A stretch of 64,000 nt of DNA from an uncultured SAR116 cluster alpha proteobacterium (GCA_902520885.1 CABYPW010000002.1:124001-188000), one strand, 5' to 3'; positions 1 through 8,193 are shown, counted from the first letter of the stretch. The notes: generated by a model from the sequence alone, not told the origin. Numbers and translations are program-made.

Positions 1-743
1 AAATTTCTAAACGATTGGGTGGAAGATTAAAATTTTTTGTTTCGGGAGGCGCAGCTCTAAACCCAGATATTGGTAGATTTTTTTTAAGCTTAGGAGTGCA
101 AATATTACAAGGTTATGGGCAAACTGAAGCGTCACCACTGATTGCAGCTAACCGGCCAAATTCGATAAGAATAGAAACTGTTGGTCCACCTGTTAAAGGA
201 GTAAATGTTAAGTTATCAAAAAATTCAGAATTGCTTGTCAGGGGTAATTGCCTGATGAAAGGTTACTGGAAGGATGCAAAGGCTACTAAGGAAACATTAA
301 AAGACGGATGGTTGCATACAGGAGACATTGCTAGTATTCATGACGATGGATTTATAGAAATAACAGGTAGAGTTAAAGAAATAATAGTCAATTCAGGTGG
401 TGACAACATTTCACCTGCTCGGGTTGAGTCTATACTTTGTTTTCAGCCTGAAATTGAAGCAGCTGTTGTGATTGGAGATAAAAGGCCGTGGCTATGCGGA
501 ATCATCACTACTACAGAACAGTTTAATGAAAAGTATGTCTCAAAAGCTGAAAAACAACAACGTATTAGTGAAATCATAAAAACTGTAAATAGTGCTTTAT
601 CTCAAGCAGAAAAAATCAGAAAGTTTATTATAGCTGACGAGCCTTTTACAGTGTCAAACAAGATGTTAACACCCACGTTAAAAGTGAGGCGACATGAGAT
701 TTACAAAATTTACGAAAAACTAATCGATGAACTATATAAATAA
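1..743 (+). CDS. Long-chain acyl-CoA synthetase, C-terminal part (5' end outside window)
   Basis: The frame is open from base 3 with no start, so this is the 3' third of a longer gene. The product would activate fatty acids to acyl-CoA through an acyl-adenylate. Visible adenylate-forming-enzyme motifs are YGQTEASP (about residues 38-45 of the visible part), TGD near 106-108, GRVKEIIVNSGG about 20 residues later, and the C-terminal LTPTLKVRR, whose lysine matches the catalytic lysine of the mobile domain. FVSGGAALNP near the start is typical of the long-chain AMP-binding subgroup. It converges on the GntR gene, 27 bp between stops. The family assignment is firm; chain-length preference cannot be read. 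Confidence 0.88.
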   Translation, partial: ISKRLGGRLKFFVSGGAALNPDIGRFFLSLGVQILQGYGQTEASPLIAANRPNSIRIETVGPPVKGVNVKLSKNSELLVRGNCLMKGYWKDAKATKETLKDGWLHTGDIASIHDDGFIEITGRVKEIIVNSGGDNISPARVESILCFQPEIEAAVVIGDKRPWLCGIITTTEQFNEKYVSKAEKQQRISEIIKTVNSALSQAEKIRKFIIADEPFTVSNKMLTPTLKVRRHEIYKIYEKLIDELYK

Positions 744-770
744 TTTTCAAGTTAACATTGCAAATGATTT

Positions 771-1406
771 TTAAATTACTGGTCTATTATGGTGAATATG
801 ATTTATAATTTCATTTCTGGCTCTAGGGGCATCAAAAACTTTAAATGCCTCAATAATCTGATAATGAGAGTTTGCCATCTCTAATAAGTTTTTTTCTTGT
901 CTATCTACAATTAAAAAAGTTTTAATTTGAATATGTAAAGTTTGCCAAGTCTTTAATAATATTTCATTGCCAGCGTTCTTGATAATTATTGAATGAAATT
1001 CATGATTTATAGAAGAAAATGACATGAGCGCCTCTCTTTTAGCGGCTTCAATCATTCTCTCCGCTGCTTCAGTTAACTCATTCGAAATTGATATTTTTTT
1101 TTCGCAAACTATTTGAGCTGCATAGCCTTCAAGTTGTGCGCGAACATCGTAGATATCAAATAGTTCCTGATTGCTAACTTTTCGAACCCTAGATCCACGG
1201 TTAGGAAGCGTTTCTAACAGGCCAGTGGCTTCGAGCTCTCTAATTGCCTCTCTTACTGGAGCTTGGCTTGTCCTCATTTGGTGAGCAATTTTCATTTCAA
1301 TTAGGCGTTCACCGGGTTCAAACTCACCATTTAGTATTTTTGTAAGTATGTATTCTCTGACCTGACCAGATAGCGTGCCAACATTTTTTTTAGCAGTTGC
1401 TTCCAT
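771..1406 (-). CDS. GntR-family transcriptional regulator, FadR/FCD subfamily
   Basis: A 211-residue DNA-binding repressor or activator. Residues about 10-78 form the winged helix-turn-helix (GEFEPGERL, then SQAPVREAIRELEATGLL and PNRGSRVR). Residues about 80-205 are an all-helical FCD ligand domain with the usual Asp/His metal-site pattern (DVRAQLEG, NHEFHSII, late HIHHN). The start has no strong ribosome site, but no other Met gives a complete HTH. FCD regulators usually sense a small organic acid and control neighbouring catabolic genes. The adjacent hydrolase and the nitrile hydratase genes are possible targets, which is inference. An inverted repeat lies about 60 bp upstream. Confidence 0.88.
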   Translation of the reverse strand: MEATAKKNVGTLSGQVREYILTKILNGEFEPGERLIEMKIAHQMRTSQAPVREAIRELEATGLLETLPNRGSRVRKVSNQELFDIYDVRAQLEGYAAQIVCEKKISISNELTEAAERMIEAAKREALMSFSSINHEFHSIIIKNAGNEILLKTWQTLHIQIKTFLIVDRQEKNLLEMANSHYQIIEAFKVFDAPRARNEIINHIHHNRPVI

Positions 1407-1464
1407 TGCGTTTAATTTTTTACCTTAATAATTAATTTAAATGGTTATTTTTTACTCCCACATT

Positions 1465-1477
1465 AGTCAGTATGACT
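1465..1477. promoter_or_regulatory. Inverted repeat AGTCA-N3-TGACT upstream of the GntR gene
   Basis: A perfect 5-bp inverted repeat with a 3-bp spacer in the 163-bp gap between the GntR start and the hydrolase stop. Its size and place suit an autoregulatory operator. The spacing differs from the classic FadR-type GT-N3-AC core, so the assignment is tentative. Confidence 0.25.
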
Positions 1478-1569
1478 TAATCGGGCTAAATATCAAGTGG
1501 GTTAACTGATAAGGCTTAATTTTAAACTAAATGTTTAGACTAAATATCTGAAATAACTATGTTTAAAAT

Positions 1570-2457
1570 TTAATCATCTGGTGTCCATAAAATATTTGAG
1601 GTTATTGAACGCTTATCCCTTATTTCCCATCTTCCAACATCTACGCGCGCTAAAAAATCTCCTAACATCTGATTAAAAAGAGCAGGTTCTTCAAGATTGA
1701 TTAAATGACCGGACCTTGGAAGAAGAACAAGAGCAGATGAATGAATGTTACGCTTCATGAAAAGTGCTACATCAAGGCACGGATCATCCTCGTCCCCATT
1801 AATTATAAACGTAGGTACAGTAAGATTTTGCATCTGATTAGCAAAATTATACAAAGATGGTCTTTTTCCTTGTACAGATCGCATTGTGTTTGCTGAGCCA
1901 ATAGTCGAATGTTCTTTTAATTGATTTGCAAATATTTTCCAGCCATAAGGGTCTTTGTTTGCAAATTGAACTCGTGTGGGTCCTATGGCATAAATCTCAG
2001 CAAATTTTTCCATAGTATCTGCTTCAATTCGTTTTGCAACTTGTTTTGTCTCTTCAGAAAATTGCTTATGTACGTCAGGATGAGCGCCATATCCCGCACC
2101 AGCAACAGTTAATGATAGAGCGCGATTTGGATAATTAAATCCAAAATGAAGTGTTGCAAACCCGCCCATCGACAATCCGACAATATGTGCTTTATCAATT
2201 TGCAGTTCATCAAGCAAATCTAATATATCATCGGTAGCTCTTTTCTGCCCATATGATTTATCATCATTTGGTACATCTGACGGTGGATAACCTCTAGCAT
2301 TGAAGGCAATCACCCTATAATTTCGGGCAAAATGTCGAATTTGAGGTTCCCAACTTTTAATATCTCCGCCAAATTCATGTGCAAAAACTATTGGAATGCC
2401 GCTGCCAGCTTCTTCAAAATATAATTTAAAATCGTCACTGGTTTTAATAAATGGCAT
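1570..2457 (-). CDS. Alpha/beta-fold hydrolase
   Basis: A 295-residue alpha/beta hydrolase. The ATG at 2457 is preferred over an upstream in-frame start at 2490 because it has an AAGGA ribosome site about 6 bases ahead and gives the normal N-terminus (MPFIKTSDD). Motifs are the oxyanion-side HEFGG, the nucleophile elbow GLSMGG, the acid in INGDEDD and the catalytic His in RSGHLINLEEP. These make an esterase or lactonase/dienelactonase-like activity plausible, but the substrate cannot be inferred. It is divergent from the nitrile hydratase genes and may share a 234-bp control region with them. Confidence 0.85.
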   Translation of the reverse strand: MPFIKTSDDFKLYFEEAGSGIPIVFAHEFGGDIKSWEPQIRHFARNYRVIAFNARGYPPSDVPNDDKSYGQKRATDDILDLLDELQIDKAHIVGLSMGGFATLHFGFNYPNRALSLTVAGAGYGAHPDVHKQFSEETKQVAKRIEADTMEKFAEIYAIGPTRVQFANKDPYGWKIFANQLKEHSTIGSANTMRSVQGKRPSLYNFANQMQNLTVPTFIINGDEDDPCLDVALFMKRNIHSSALVLLPRSGHLINLEEPALFNQMLGDFLARVDVGRWEIRDKRSITSNILWTPDD

Positions 2458-2619
2458 ATTATATTCCTTATTTGTTAAGTCTAATAGCAACCTTAAATTA
2501 TCTAACTTTTTTATTTAATATATCTTAACCTTATGCAAAGAAATTATGTCAATTATTTTGATTTATGATAATAGATATTCTTTATCTAATTAATAGAGAT
2601 CATAACGAATTTGTCTGAT

Positions 2620-2650
2620 ACTTGACCAAATTACTTATTTATATTTAACT
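2620..2650 (+). promoter_or_regulatory. Candidate promoter of the first nitrile hydratase fusion gene
   Basis: TTGACC (2622-2627) and TTAACT (2645-2650) are spaced 17 bp, 41 bp before the ATG. The string TTGACCAAAT recurs before the second fusion copy and before the NCS2 permease, so it may be a regulator site rather than only a -35 box. Confidence 0.35.
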
Positions 2651-2691
2651 GATTATTGAAGTTATTTTGATATTATGGTCGAATTTGTATA

Positions 2692-3684
2692 ATGGTTAAT
2701 GATTTTCTTAAAATGGGTCCACATGATGTAGGTGGGGAATCATCGCATCCCATAGATACCCATGACCATAAAATGAGATATTGGGAAAAGTTCTCTAATG
2801 GACTGAGAATGGCGTTAACCTCTACAAAAATAATAACACTAGATGAACTGCGCTTGACCGCTGAGTCTTTTGGTCAAAAATATTTTGAAATGGAATATTT
2901 TCACAGGAATGCTCGTGCCTTGGTTGAAATATGTCGCCAGAGGGAGTTATTTACTGAATCAGAATTTCTGGAAGAATTAAAACGTCAGAAAAAAATATTT
3001 GAAGTACCAATTATTAGCTTACCCAATAAGGAAAAGATCACACATCTTCATAAAGGGGTTGAACATATACACAGCCAATCCGACTTCCAAGAAGATGAAA
3101 CTGGGGAGGGTCCTCCTGAATTTTATTTTGATATGCTTGCAGCCGCATCTATCTTGCAAAGGAAAAATGTTATTTCCGCGCAAGATATCCAATCTAGAAT
3201 AGAAAAATTCGATACAGTGTTTCCGTTTCGCGGAATATCTGTAGTTGCTAGAGCATGGGTTGATCCAAATTTTAGGGAACATTTATTGAATGATGCAAAG
3301 ACTGCGATAAAAGAAATAGGAATTCAACTTGAGTCATTTGCGGAAATTATTTGCTTTGCTCAATCTGATAGTGTTCATCATATAGTAGTTTGCACATTAT
3401 GCTCGTGCTATCCTCGTACACTATTAGGGATGCCTCCAACATGGTATAAATCACGAACTTATAGGTCTAGAGTTGTTCATGAACCGAGAGCAGTTTTAGA
3501 AGAATTTGGAACAAAAATTCCAAATAATAAGGAAGTTAAAGTTCATGACTCAAATGCAGATATGAGATATCTAATACTACCGCAAAGGCCAAAAGGCACA
3601 GAAGGGTGGAATGAAAAGGAGCTAACTCAACTTATTTCACGAGATCATTTAGTAGGTGTCAGGATCCCGGCAGATGTCATATAG
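2692..3684 (+). CDS. Nitrile hydratase: beta N-terminal domain fused to cobalt-type alpha subunit
   Basis: Residues about 8-100 resemble the N-terminal half of the nitrile hydratase beta subunit: MGPHDVGG, then DTHDH, YWEKF and DELR..E. Residues about 118-330 are a full alpha subunit: GISVVARAWVDP, the metal loop VCTLCSC (Cys234, 237, 239), GMPPTWYKS, YRSRVVHEPR and MRYLILPQRP. CTLCSC with Thr is the cobalt type, in which two cysteines are oxidised. Known enzymes keep alpha and beta apart, or have three subunits as in thiocyanate hydrolase. The beta C-terminal half is the next gene, overlapping the end of this one. Expected reaction is nitrile plus water to amide; thiocyanate hydrolysis is an alternative. 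Domain identity is firm, substrate is not. Confidence 0.85.
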   Translation: MVNDFLKMGPHDVGGESSHPIDTHDHKMRYWEKFSNGLRMALTSTKIITLDELRLTAESFGQKYFEMEYFHRNARALVEICRQRELFTESEFLEELKRQKKIFEVPIISLPNKEKITHLHKGVEHIHSQSDFQEDETGEGPPEFYFDMLAAASILQRKNVISAQDIQSRIEKFDTVFPFRGISVVARAWVDPNFREHLLNDAKTAIKEIGIQLESFAEIICFAQSDSVHHIVVCTLCSCYPRTLLGMPPTWYKSRTYRSRVVHEPRAVLEEFGTKIPNNKEVKVHDSNADMRYLILPQRPKGTEGWNEKELTQLISRDHLVGVRIPADVI

Positions 3685-3985
3685 TAATAGCGTTGAACCA
3701 AACCCCAAATTTAAATCAAATGATAAGATTATAATTTCAAAAAGGAGTTCGAGAGGTCATTGCAGAACTCCTGCCTATATTAGGGGAAAAATAGGTCTAA
3801 TAGAACGTCATTGTGGTAATTTCCGAAATCCGGAACAGTTAGCAGAAAATATAAAAAATGCTGAAATTATACCTTTATATAGATGCGTATTTAAACAACA
3901 TCATATTTGGGATAATTATGATGGTCCAAATGCTGATACGCTTGAACTTGAGGTTTATGAGCACTGGATAGAAAAAACTTCTTAA
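3674..3985 (+). CDS. Nitrile hydratase beta subunit C-terminal (SH3-like) domain protein
   Basis: A 103-residue protein matching only the C-terminal half of nitrile hydratase beta, comparable to the small alpha subunit of thiocyanate hydrolase. It shows FKSNDKIII, then GHCRTPAYIRGKIG, NPEQLA, PLYR, IWDNYDGP and a closing EVYEHWIE. The arginine in GHCRTP corresponds to the beta arginine that contacts the oxidised cysteines of the metal site. The ATG at 3674 lies 11 bases inside the end of the upstream gene, giving translational coupling; a GTG at 3656 is less likely. It should complete the active site of the fusion protein. No second copy accompanies the downstream paralogue. Confidence 0.85.
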   Translation: MSYSNSVEPNPKFKSNDKIIISKRSSRGHCRTPAYIRGKIGLIERHCGNFRNPEQLAENIKNAEIIPLYRCVFKQHHIWDNYDGPNADTLELEVYEHWIEKTS

Positions 3986-4001
3986 AAATAGAAAAAATAC
4001 A

Positions 4002-5345
4002 TTAATTTATTGTGCTCACCGGTAGTTTTCCAAAGTAGTTTTTCATTTTATTTTCTATTTCGTTACAATAACTAAGTAATTGTTTATCTTTATTTTGTGG
4101 TCCAATAACTTGTATTCCTATCGGTAGTCCATTAGCTCCCAGAAAATAAGGAAGATTGACGCAGGGTACATACATTAATGTCCATAGATGATTAAAACTA
4201 TATTTTGGGATTTCCATGAGTTCCTTAGGAGCCTCACCAATTGCACTTGGTGAAATAAGAACGTCAATCTCTCTAAAAATTTTTTTGAGAATAGACCTTG
4301 TATATTCAGCTTCTTCTAATGCTTCTTGATAATCTTGAAAGGTAATATCATCTAAGAATTTTATGGCCCATTTAAACCAAGGATTAAATGATTCAAAATG
4401 ATTTCTTATTTCTTGTTTATGTGCAACTCGTAACTCCCAAGAATAAATTACTTGAAAAGAACGTTCCATTACTTTGTCAAATTCAGCTGGAAGAATGATT
4501 TCATCGAAAATACAATCTGTTGCCTTAAGAGATTCAATTGATTTATTAATAGCATTTTTAGTATCTCTACTAGCTGCATGCCAATTTGATGTTTTACAAA
4601 TTCCAATTCTGACCGGCGGCTTTATACTAATAAAATTATTAGAGTTTAAGTCATTCGTAAGAACTTGTCTTAATAACTCTATATCTTCTAAGCACCTTGC
4701 AAAGTGTCCAACCGTATCAATCGAGGGTTTCAAATGCTTAATGCCAGCCCCAGTTATATGTCCAAAACTTCCCTTATAACCAAAAACTCCGCAAAGAGAT
4801 GCAGGTCTTATAATCGAACCACCTGTTTGAGTTCCATTAGAAATTGGAACCATAAAATCAGCAACGCTAGCCGCTGAACCCATAGAAGAAACTCCTGGTG
4901 TGCGGTTAAGAGAATGCGGATTTAAGGTGGGGCCAGGGTAGGGACCTGCAAACTCAGAGGTAACTGTTTTTCCAAGAAATATCACACCAGCATTCCTTAA
5001 AATATTTATCACTTCTGTATCTTCCTGAGGCTGAAATTCTGGATAAATAGATGTTCCGTATTCTGTAGGCATATCTTTGGTATCAAAATTATCTTTAATC
5101 GCCATTGGAATTCCGGATAAAGGTGATAAAGTTTTTACCTGATTTAAATTATCTAGCTGTTGTTCAATTTTACTTTCATTAATGTATGTCCATGCTTTAA
5201 CCTTAGGGTTTCTTAATTTAATTCTTTTTAAACAATCTCTAATAATATCTGAAGGCTGACACTGAGCCTCGAAGAGCAATGATGCCAATTCTGTAGCAGT
5301 AAAGTGATTTAAAGTTCTTTTCAGGTTAGGGGACATATTTAACAA
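4002..5345 (-). CDS. Amidase-signature family amidase
   Basis: A 447-residue amidase-signature hydrolase that would convert an amide to acid and ammonia. The catalytic triad is visible: Lys84 in MAIKDN, cis-Ser153 in GVSSMGSAAS and nucleophile Ser177 in GTQTGGSIIRPAS, 24 residues apart as in the family. The usual GGSSGGS loop is changed to GVSSMGS. Length is normal. It lies between the two nitrile hydratase fusion genes on the opposite strand, the classic nitrile hydratase/amidase pairing, so it may take the product amide. Amidase-signature members also include GatA and other hydrolases, but no GatB or GatC is nearby. An alternative Met is three codons in. Confidence 0.87.
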   Translation of the reverse strand: MLNMSPNLKRTLNHFTATELASLLFEAQCQPSDIIRDCLKRIKLRNPKVKAWTYINESKIEQQLDNLNQVKTLSPLSGIPMAIKDNFDTKDMPTEYGTSIYPEFQPQEDTEVINILRNAGVIFLGKTVTSEFAGPYPGPTLNPHSLNRTPGVSSMGSAASVADFMVPISNGTQTGGSIIRPASLCGVFGYKGSFGHITGAGIKHLKPSIDTVGHFARCLEDIELLRQVLTNDLNSNNFISIKPPVRIGICKTSNWHAASRDTKNAINKSIESLKATDCIFDEIILPAEFDKVMERSFQVIYSWELRVAHKQEIRNHFESFNPWFKWAIKFLDDITFQDYQEALEEAEYTRSILKKIFREIDVLISPSAIGEAPKELMEIPKYSFNHLWTLMYVPCVNLPYFLGANGLPIGIQVIGPQNKDKQLLSYCNEIENKMKNYFGKLPVSTIN

Positions 5346-5363
5346 AATTTTGAATTTCTAATA

Positions 5364-5394
5364 ACTTGACCAAATATATTTATTATATTGTAAT
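5364..5394 (+). promoter_or_regulatory. Candidate promoter of the second nitrile hydratase fusion gene
   Basis: TTGACC (5366-5371), a 17-bp spacer and TGTAAT (5389-5394, five of six to consensus) lie 58 bp before the ATG in the divergent gap shared with the amidase. The 12 bases ACTTGACCAAAT here repeat those at 2620-2631. Confidence 0.4.
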
Positions 5395-5452
5395 TAATAA
5401 CTTTAAAATAGTATAGCTTGCACTTTATAAAGAAAATAAATAATAAAAAATA

Positions 5453-6442
5453 ATGTCGAATAATAAACTAAAAATGGGTCCTCATGATGTTGGTGGAGAA
5501 TTTGATTATAAAATAGATACTCATGACCATGGTATGACTTATTGGGAAAAATTTTCAAATGGCTTGGTCTTATGTGTGCCGGAAACAGGTTTGATAAAAC
5601 TCGACGAGTTAAGAAAAACTGCAGAATCATTCGGTGATAATTATTTTAAAATGGATTATTTTAGGAGAGTTGGATTATCGCTTGTTGAGTTATGTATTCA
5701 AAGAAAAATATTTAATAGGAAGGAATTGGCAAACGAAAAGAAAATTGCCAAAAAAAATTTTAAAGTACCTATTCTTGATCTTCCCGACCCAAAATTGATT
5801 ACACACCTTCATGATGGTATTGAACACAAACATAAACAATCTGACTTTCAGGAGGATGAAAACGGAGAGGGACCTCCAGAATATTATTTTGATATGTTAG
5901 CGACTGCCCAGATACTTCATAGTAAAAATATTATCTCGATAGAGGATATACATAAAAAAATAGATAATTTTGAAAGAACGTACCCAGCAAGAGGGATTTC
6001 AGTTGTAACAAAAGCTTGGACAGATTCTACTTTTAGGGCAGCACTTATAAATGATGCAAAATCAGCAATATATGATATGGGCATTCACCTAGAGTCATTT
6101 GCTGATATTATTTGTTTTGCTCATGATAGTAGAACACACCATGTCGTTGTTTGTACACTATGCTCTTGTTATCCAAGAACATTACTCGGTATGCCTCCTT
6201 CCTGGTATAAATCACGGAGCTACCGGTCACGGGTTGTCCATGAACCTCGAAGGGTTCTTAAAGAATTTGGAACTATTATTCCTGAAAATAAAGAGGTTAA
6301 GGTTCATGACTCTAATGCGGATATGCGCTATTTAGTTTTACCAGAACGGCCTTCGGGAACAGAAAACTGGGATGAGGAAGAATTATCTAAATTAATTTCT
6401 AGAGACCATCTAGTTGGTATAAGAGTGCCAACTTTAAAGTGA
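5453..6442 (+). CDS. Second nitrile hydratase beta-N/alpha fusion protein (paralogue)
   Basis: A 329-residue protein that aligns without any gap to the product of 2692-3684; by hand count about 218 of 329 residues are identical. The same layout is seen: MGPHDVGG and DTHDH in the beta-N part, then DSTFRAALIN, VCTLCSC (Cys234, 237, 239) and WYKSRSYRSR. All metal ligands are kept, so it should be functional. No beta C-terminal gene follows; the next feature is a terminator hairpin and then the convergent MBL operon. It may share the small subunit encoded at 3674-3985. Conservation is highest around the metal loop and lowest around residues 40-105 of the beta-N part. Confidence 0.85.
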   Translation: MSNNKLKMGPHDVGGEFDYKIDTHDHGMTYWEKFSNGLVLCVPETGLIKLDELRKTAESFGDNYFKMDYFRRVGLSLVELCIQRKIFNRKELANEKKIAKKNFKVPILDLPDPKLITHLHDGIEHKHKQSDFQEDENGEGPPEYYFDMLATAQILHSKNIISIEDIHKKIDNFERTYPARGISVVTKAWTDSTFRAALINDAKSAIYDMGIHLESFADIICFAHDSRTHHVVVCTLCSCYPRTLLGMPPSWYKSRSYRSRVVHEPRRVLKEFGTIIPENKEVKVHDSNADMRYLVLPERPSGTENWDEEELSKLISRDHLVGIRVPTLK

Positions 6443-6482
6443 AACAAAATTAACAAATTAGTTCTTACATAAAAACCACGCC

Positions 6483-6512
6483 GCTAGTTATTGTATTAAC
6501 TAGCTATTTTTT
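6483..6512 (+). terminator. Rho-independent terminator after the second fusion gene
   Basis: Arms GCTAGTTA (6483-6490) and TAACTAGC (6497-6504) form a perfect 8-bp stem with a 6-base loop, followed by TATTTTTT on the plus strand. It begins 41 bp after the stop at 6442. The opposite strand also has a T-rich tail, so it may act in both directions; it overlaps the stop codon of the convergent MBL gene. Confidence 0.65.
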
Positions 6513-7275
6513 CATATGGCCCGTGTAATCCTTCAATTACTTTAGGTATGGTTTCCTCAACATTCATTATTGGTAATCCATGTGTTGGAGCAATGCATTG
6601 TACATTAAGTTCCTTTATAAGCTTTATAAGCCTTTCTGAATATATATTCATGTCTACAAAATTTGTCCAAAACAAAGCAAGTTCTGCAAACACAGAAGTA
6701 ACTTCAAACAGGTTAAGTGATTCTGCTTCTTCTGCAAGTTTTCCACAATGCCCATCCCAATGATAATGGCTGTAGGCAAACCCATCACCAGGAAATAGTA
6801 TTCGTTGTGGGTGAATAAAACCCCATAAAGATGTTCTTATATCTCTTACAACTGGCTCAGCAGCGATAAATTCTATTCTACCCAAATCGATTTTTTCACC
6901 TACCTCCATTGATACAAAATTATCTGTAAACATAGGAAATGCCATATGATAGTCACTAACATCACCAAGAACTTTTACATCAGGATATAAATTAAGGAAA
7001 CGAGCTATACCTCCTGCATGAGGTGTCTCTTGATGGGTAGTAAAAATATATTTTAAGGGAACTTGCTTTTTATCTAGTATTCTTATCATTTGTTCATGAA
7101 GAATGTTAAAATCTTTTGGGTGTCCTGTTTCTACAAGAAGCGCTTTATCGTTCCCTACAACTAAATAAGATGAATTGTATGAATGATATGTTTTCCCTTG
7201 ATAATGCTGTACGAGGCAGTCACCTAACCAAAAAATGTTCTTCAAAATTTCTCGTGGTAATCTATTTTGATGCAT
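6496..7275 (-). CDS. Metallo-beta-lactamase-fold protein with altered metal motif
   Basis: A 259-residue MBL-fold protein. Beta-strand motifs are present (YLVVGNDKALLVETG, YIFTTHQETPHAGG, LFPGDGFA, IAPTHGLP). The usual HxHxDH motif is replaced by H81-x-E83-x-x-H86, which resembles the H-x-E-x-D pattern of flavodiiron proteins but with Pro in place of Asp. The Asp of PGDG and the C-terminal His are kept, so a di-iron or other metal site is possible. It is the last gene of the minus-strand operon, two bases after the preceding MBL gene with a GAGG ribosome site. The reaction is unknown. Confidence 0.75.
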   Translation of the reverse strand: MHQNRLPREILKNIFWLGDCLVQHYQGKTYHSYNSSYLVVGNDKALLVETGHPKDFNILHEQMIRILDKKQVPLKYIFTTHQETPHAGGIARFLNLYPDVKVLGDVSDYHMAFPMFTDNFVSMEVGEKIDLGRIEFIAAEPVVRDIRTSLWGFIHPQRILFPGDGFAYSHYHWDGHCGKLAEEAESLNLFEVTSVFAELALFWTNFVDMNIYSERLIKLIKELNVQCIAPTHGLPIMNVEETIPKVIEGLHGPYEKIAS

Positions 7276-7277
7276 TA

Positions 7278-8153
7278 TTACCTCAAATGATTTCTAGAAA
7301 CATAATATGCTTTAGTATTCGAAACATCAAAATCCGCAAGGATAGCGTCTAACTTAACGAATTGTTTTTCTACCAAATCTTTACCACAAAACAATTTACC
7401 ATAACCAGGCGCTATGGTTTTGATATCATATTTTTCAAATATATGATTTATATTTTTCCGAAGCAAGTTTGTTTTAGCACCTTCTAACCACCAATATCTA
7501 GTATTCAACATAAAAGATTTTATAAACTGGCTTTCACAAAAAAAATCATCTTTTTTTAAAATCCAGGTGTCATTGGGATTTTCAGAGACACCATAAGTAA
7601 ACATGTCAGACGTAAAAAGTGTTTTACTCGTTTTATCATAAACCCATGCTGTATTTATGAGTCTTAAGGGTGCTGACATAATTTCTATAACTCTACCTGT
7701 TTTAAAGCCAATTTCGCATTCAATATGTTTTCCAATGACGTGGGTTGGAATTTTTCTAAGACTATGATCGCGTTCTCTATCTGTGAAATCAAACCAATCT
7801 GGTGCATCAGGTTGTGCGAGATAATAGCTTTGGGTATTAAATTTTTGCGAAATCGATTTAACGTTGCCAACTGTCATAAATTCATTTACGCGAGTAGGGA
7901 GTATAGATAAAGGCGTATCAAAGGAGATAACCCTGGATAACTGATCTAAAATAGAATCCTTATGATAAAGGTATCCTGTATCTATTAAAAACGCTCCTGT
8001 ATCTTCTTTTAAAACATAACAATTTAAAGGTGCAAAACCCGCAAGATTTGGTGGAAAAGCAATTAATCTTCCATCCAACTTAACTATATTTTGAAGAAGA
8101 AATAATTTATCCTTTTCAAGTTCAAAAACTTCTTCATTTTTATTTTTATTCAT
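7278..8153 (-). CDS. Metallo-beta-lactamase-fold protein lacking the canonical histidine motif
   Basis: A 291-residue protein with the MBL scaffold: GAFLIDTGYLYHKD in the N-terminal half, then LPTRVNEFMTVGN where HxHxDH is expected, APLRLINTAWVYDKTSKTLFTSDMF and IAPGYGK. The histidine cluster is replaced by R-x-N-E-F, so a normal dizinc site is unlikely. The segment ending in LFTSDMF is like that of flavodiiron and related MBL proteins. It is the first of a pair of MBL genes and may form a heteromer with the next one; that is inference. Function unknown. Confidence 0.7.
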   Translation of the reverse strand: MNKNKNEEVFELEKDKLFLLQNIVKLDGRLIAFPPNLAGFAPLNCYVLKEDTGAFLIDTGYLYHKDSILDQLSRVISFDTPLSILPTRVNEFMTVGNVKSISQKFNTQSYYLAQPDAPDWFDFTDRERDHSLRKIPTHVIGKHIECEIGFKTGRVIEIMSAPLRLINTAWVYDKTSKTLFTSDMFTYGVSENPNDTWILKKDDFFCESQFIKSFMLNTRYWWLEGAKTNLLRKNINHIFEKYDIKTIAPGYGKLFCGKDLVEKQFVKLDAILADFDVSNTKAYYVSRNHLR

Positions 8154-8193
8154 ATCATATTTACTTTTAAAGATGTTTAATTAAGTAGCTTAT

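Noticed and set aside
3656-3673. GTG at 3656 as start of the small nitrile hydratase subunit
   Set aside because: The ATG at 3674 gives a shorter overlap and a start nearer to that of homologous domains; the extra residues are encoded by the end of the fusion gene.
4002-5345. The amidase as GatA of the tRNA amidotransferase
   Set aside because: No GatB or GatC is nearby, the catalytic loop differs from GatA, and the setting between nitrile hydratase genes favours a catabolic amidase.
2692-6442. Fusion proteins as thiocyanate hydrolase gamma subunits
   Set aside because: Not excluded, but the adjacent amidase fits nitrile use better and cyanate/carbonyl sulfide genes are absent; listed as an alternative in the gene entries only.
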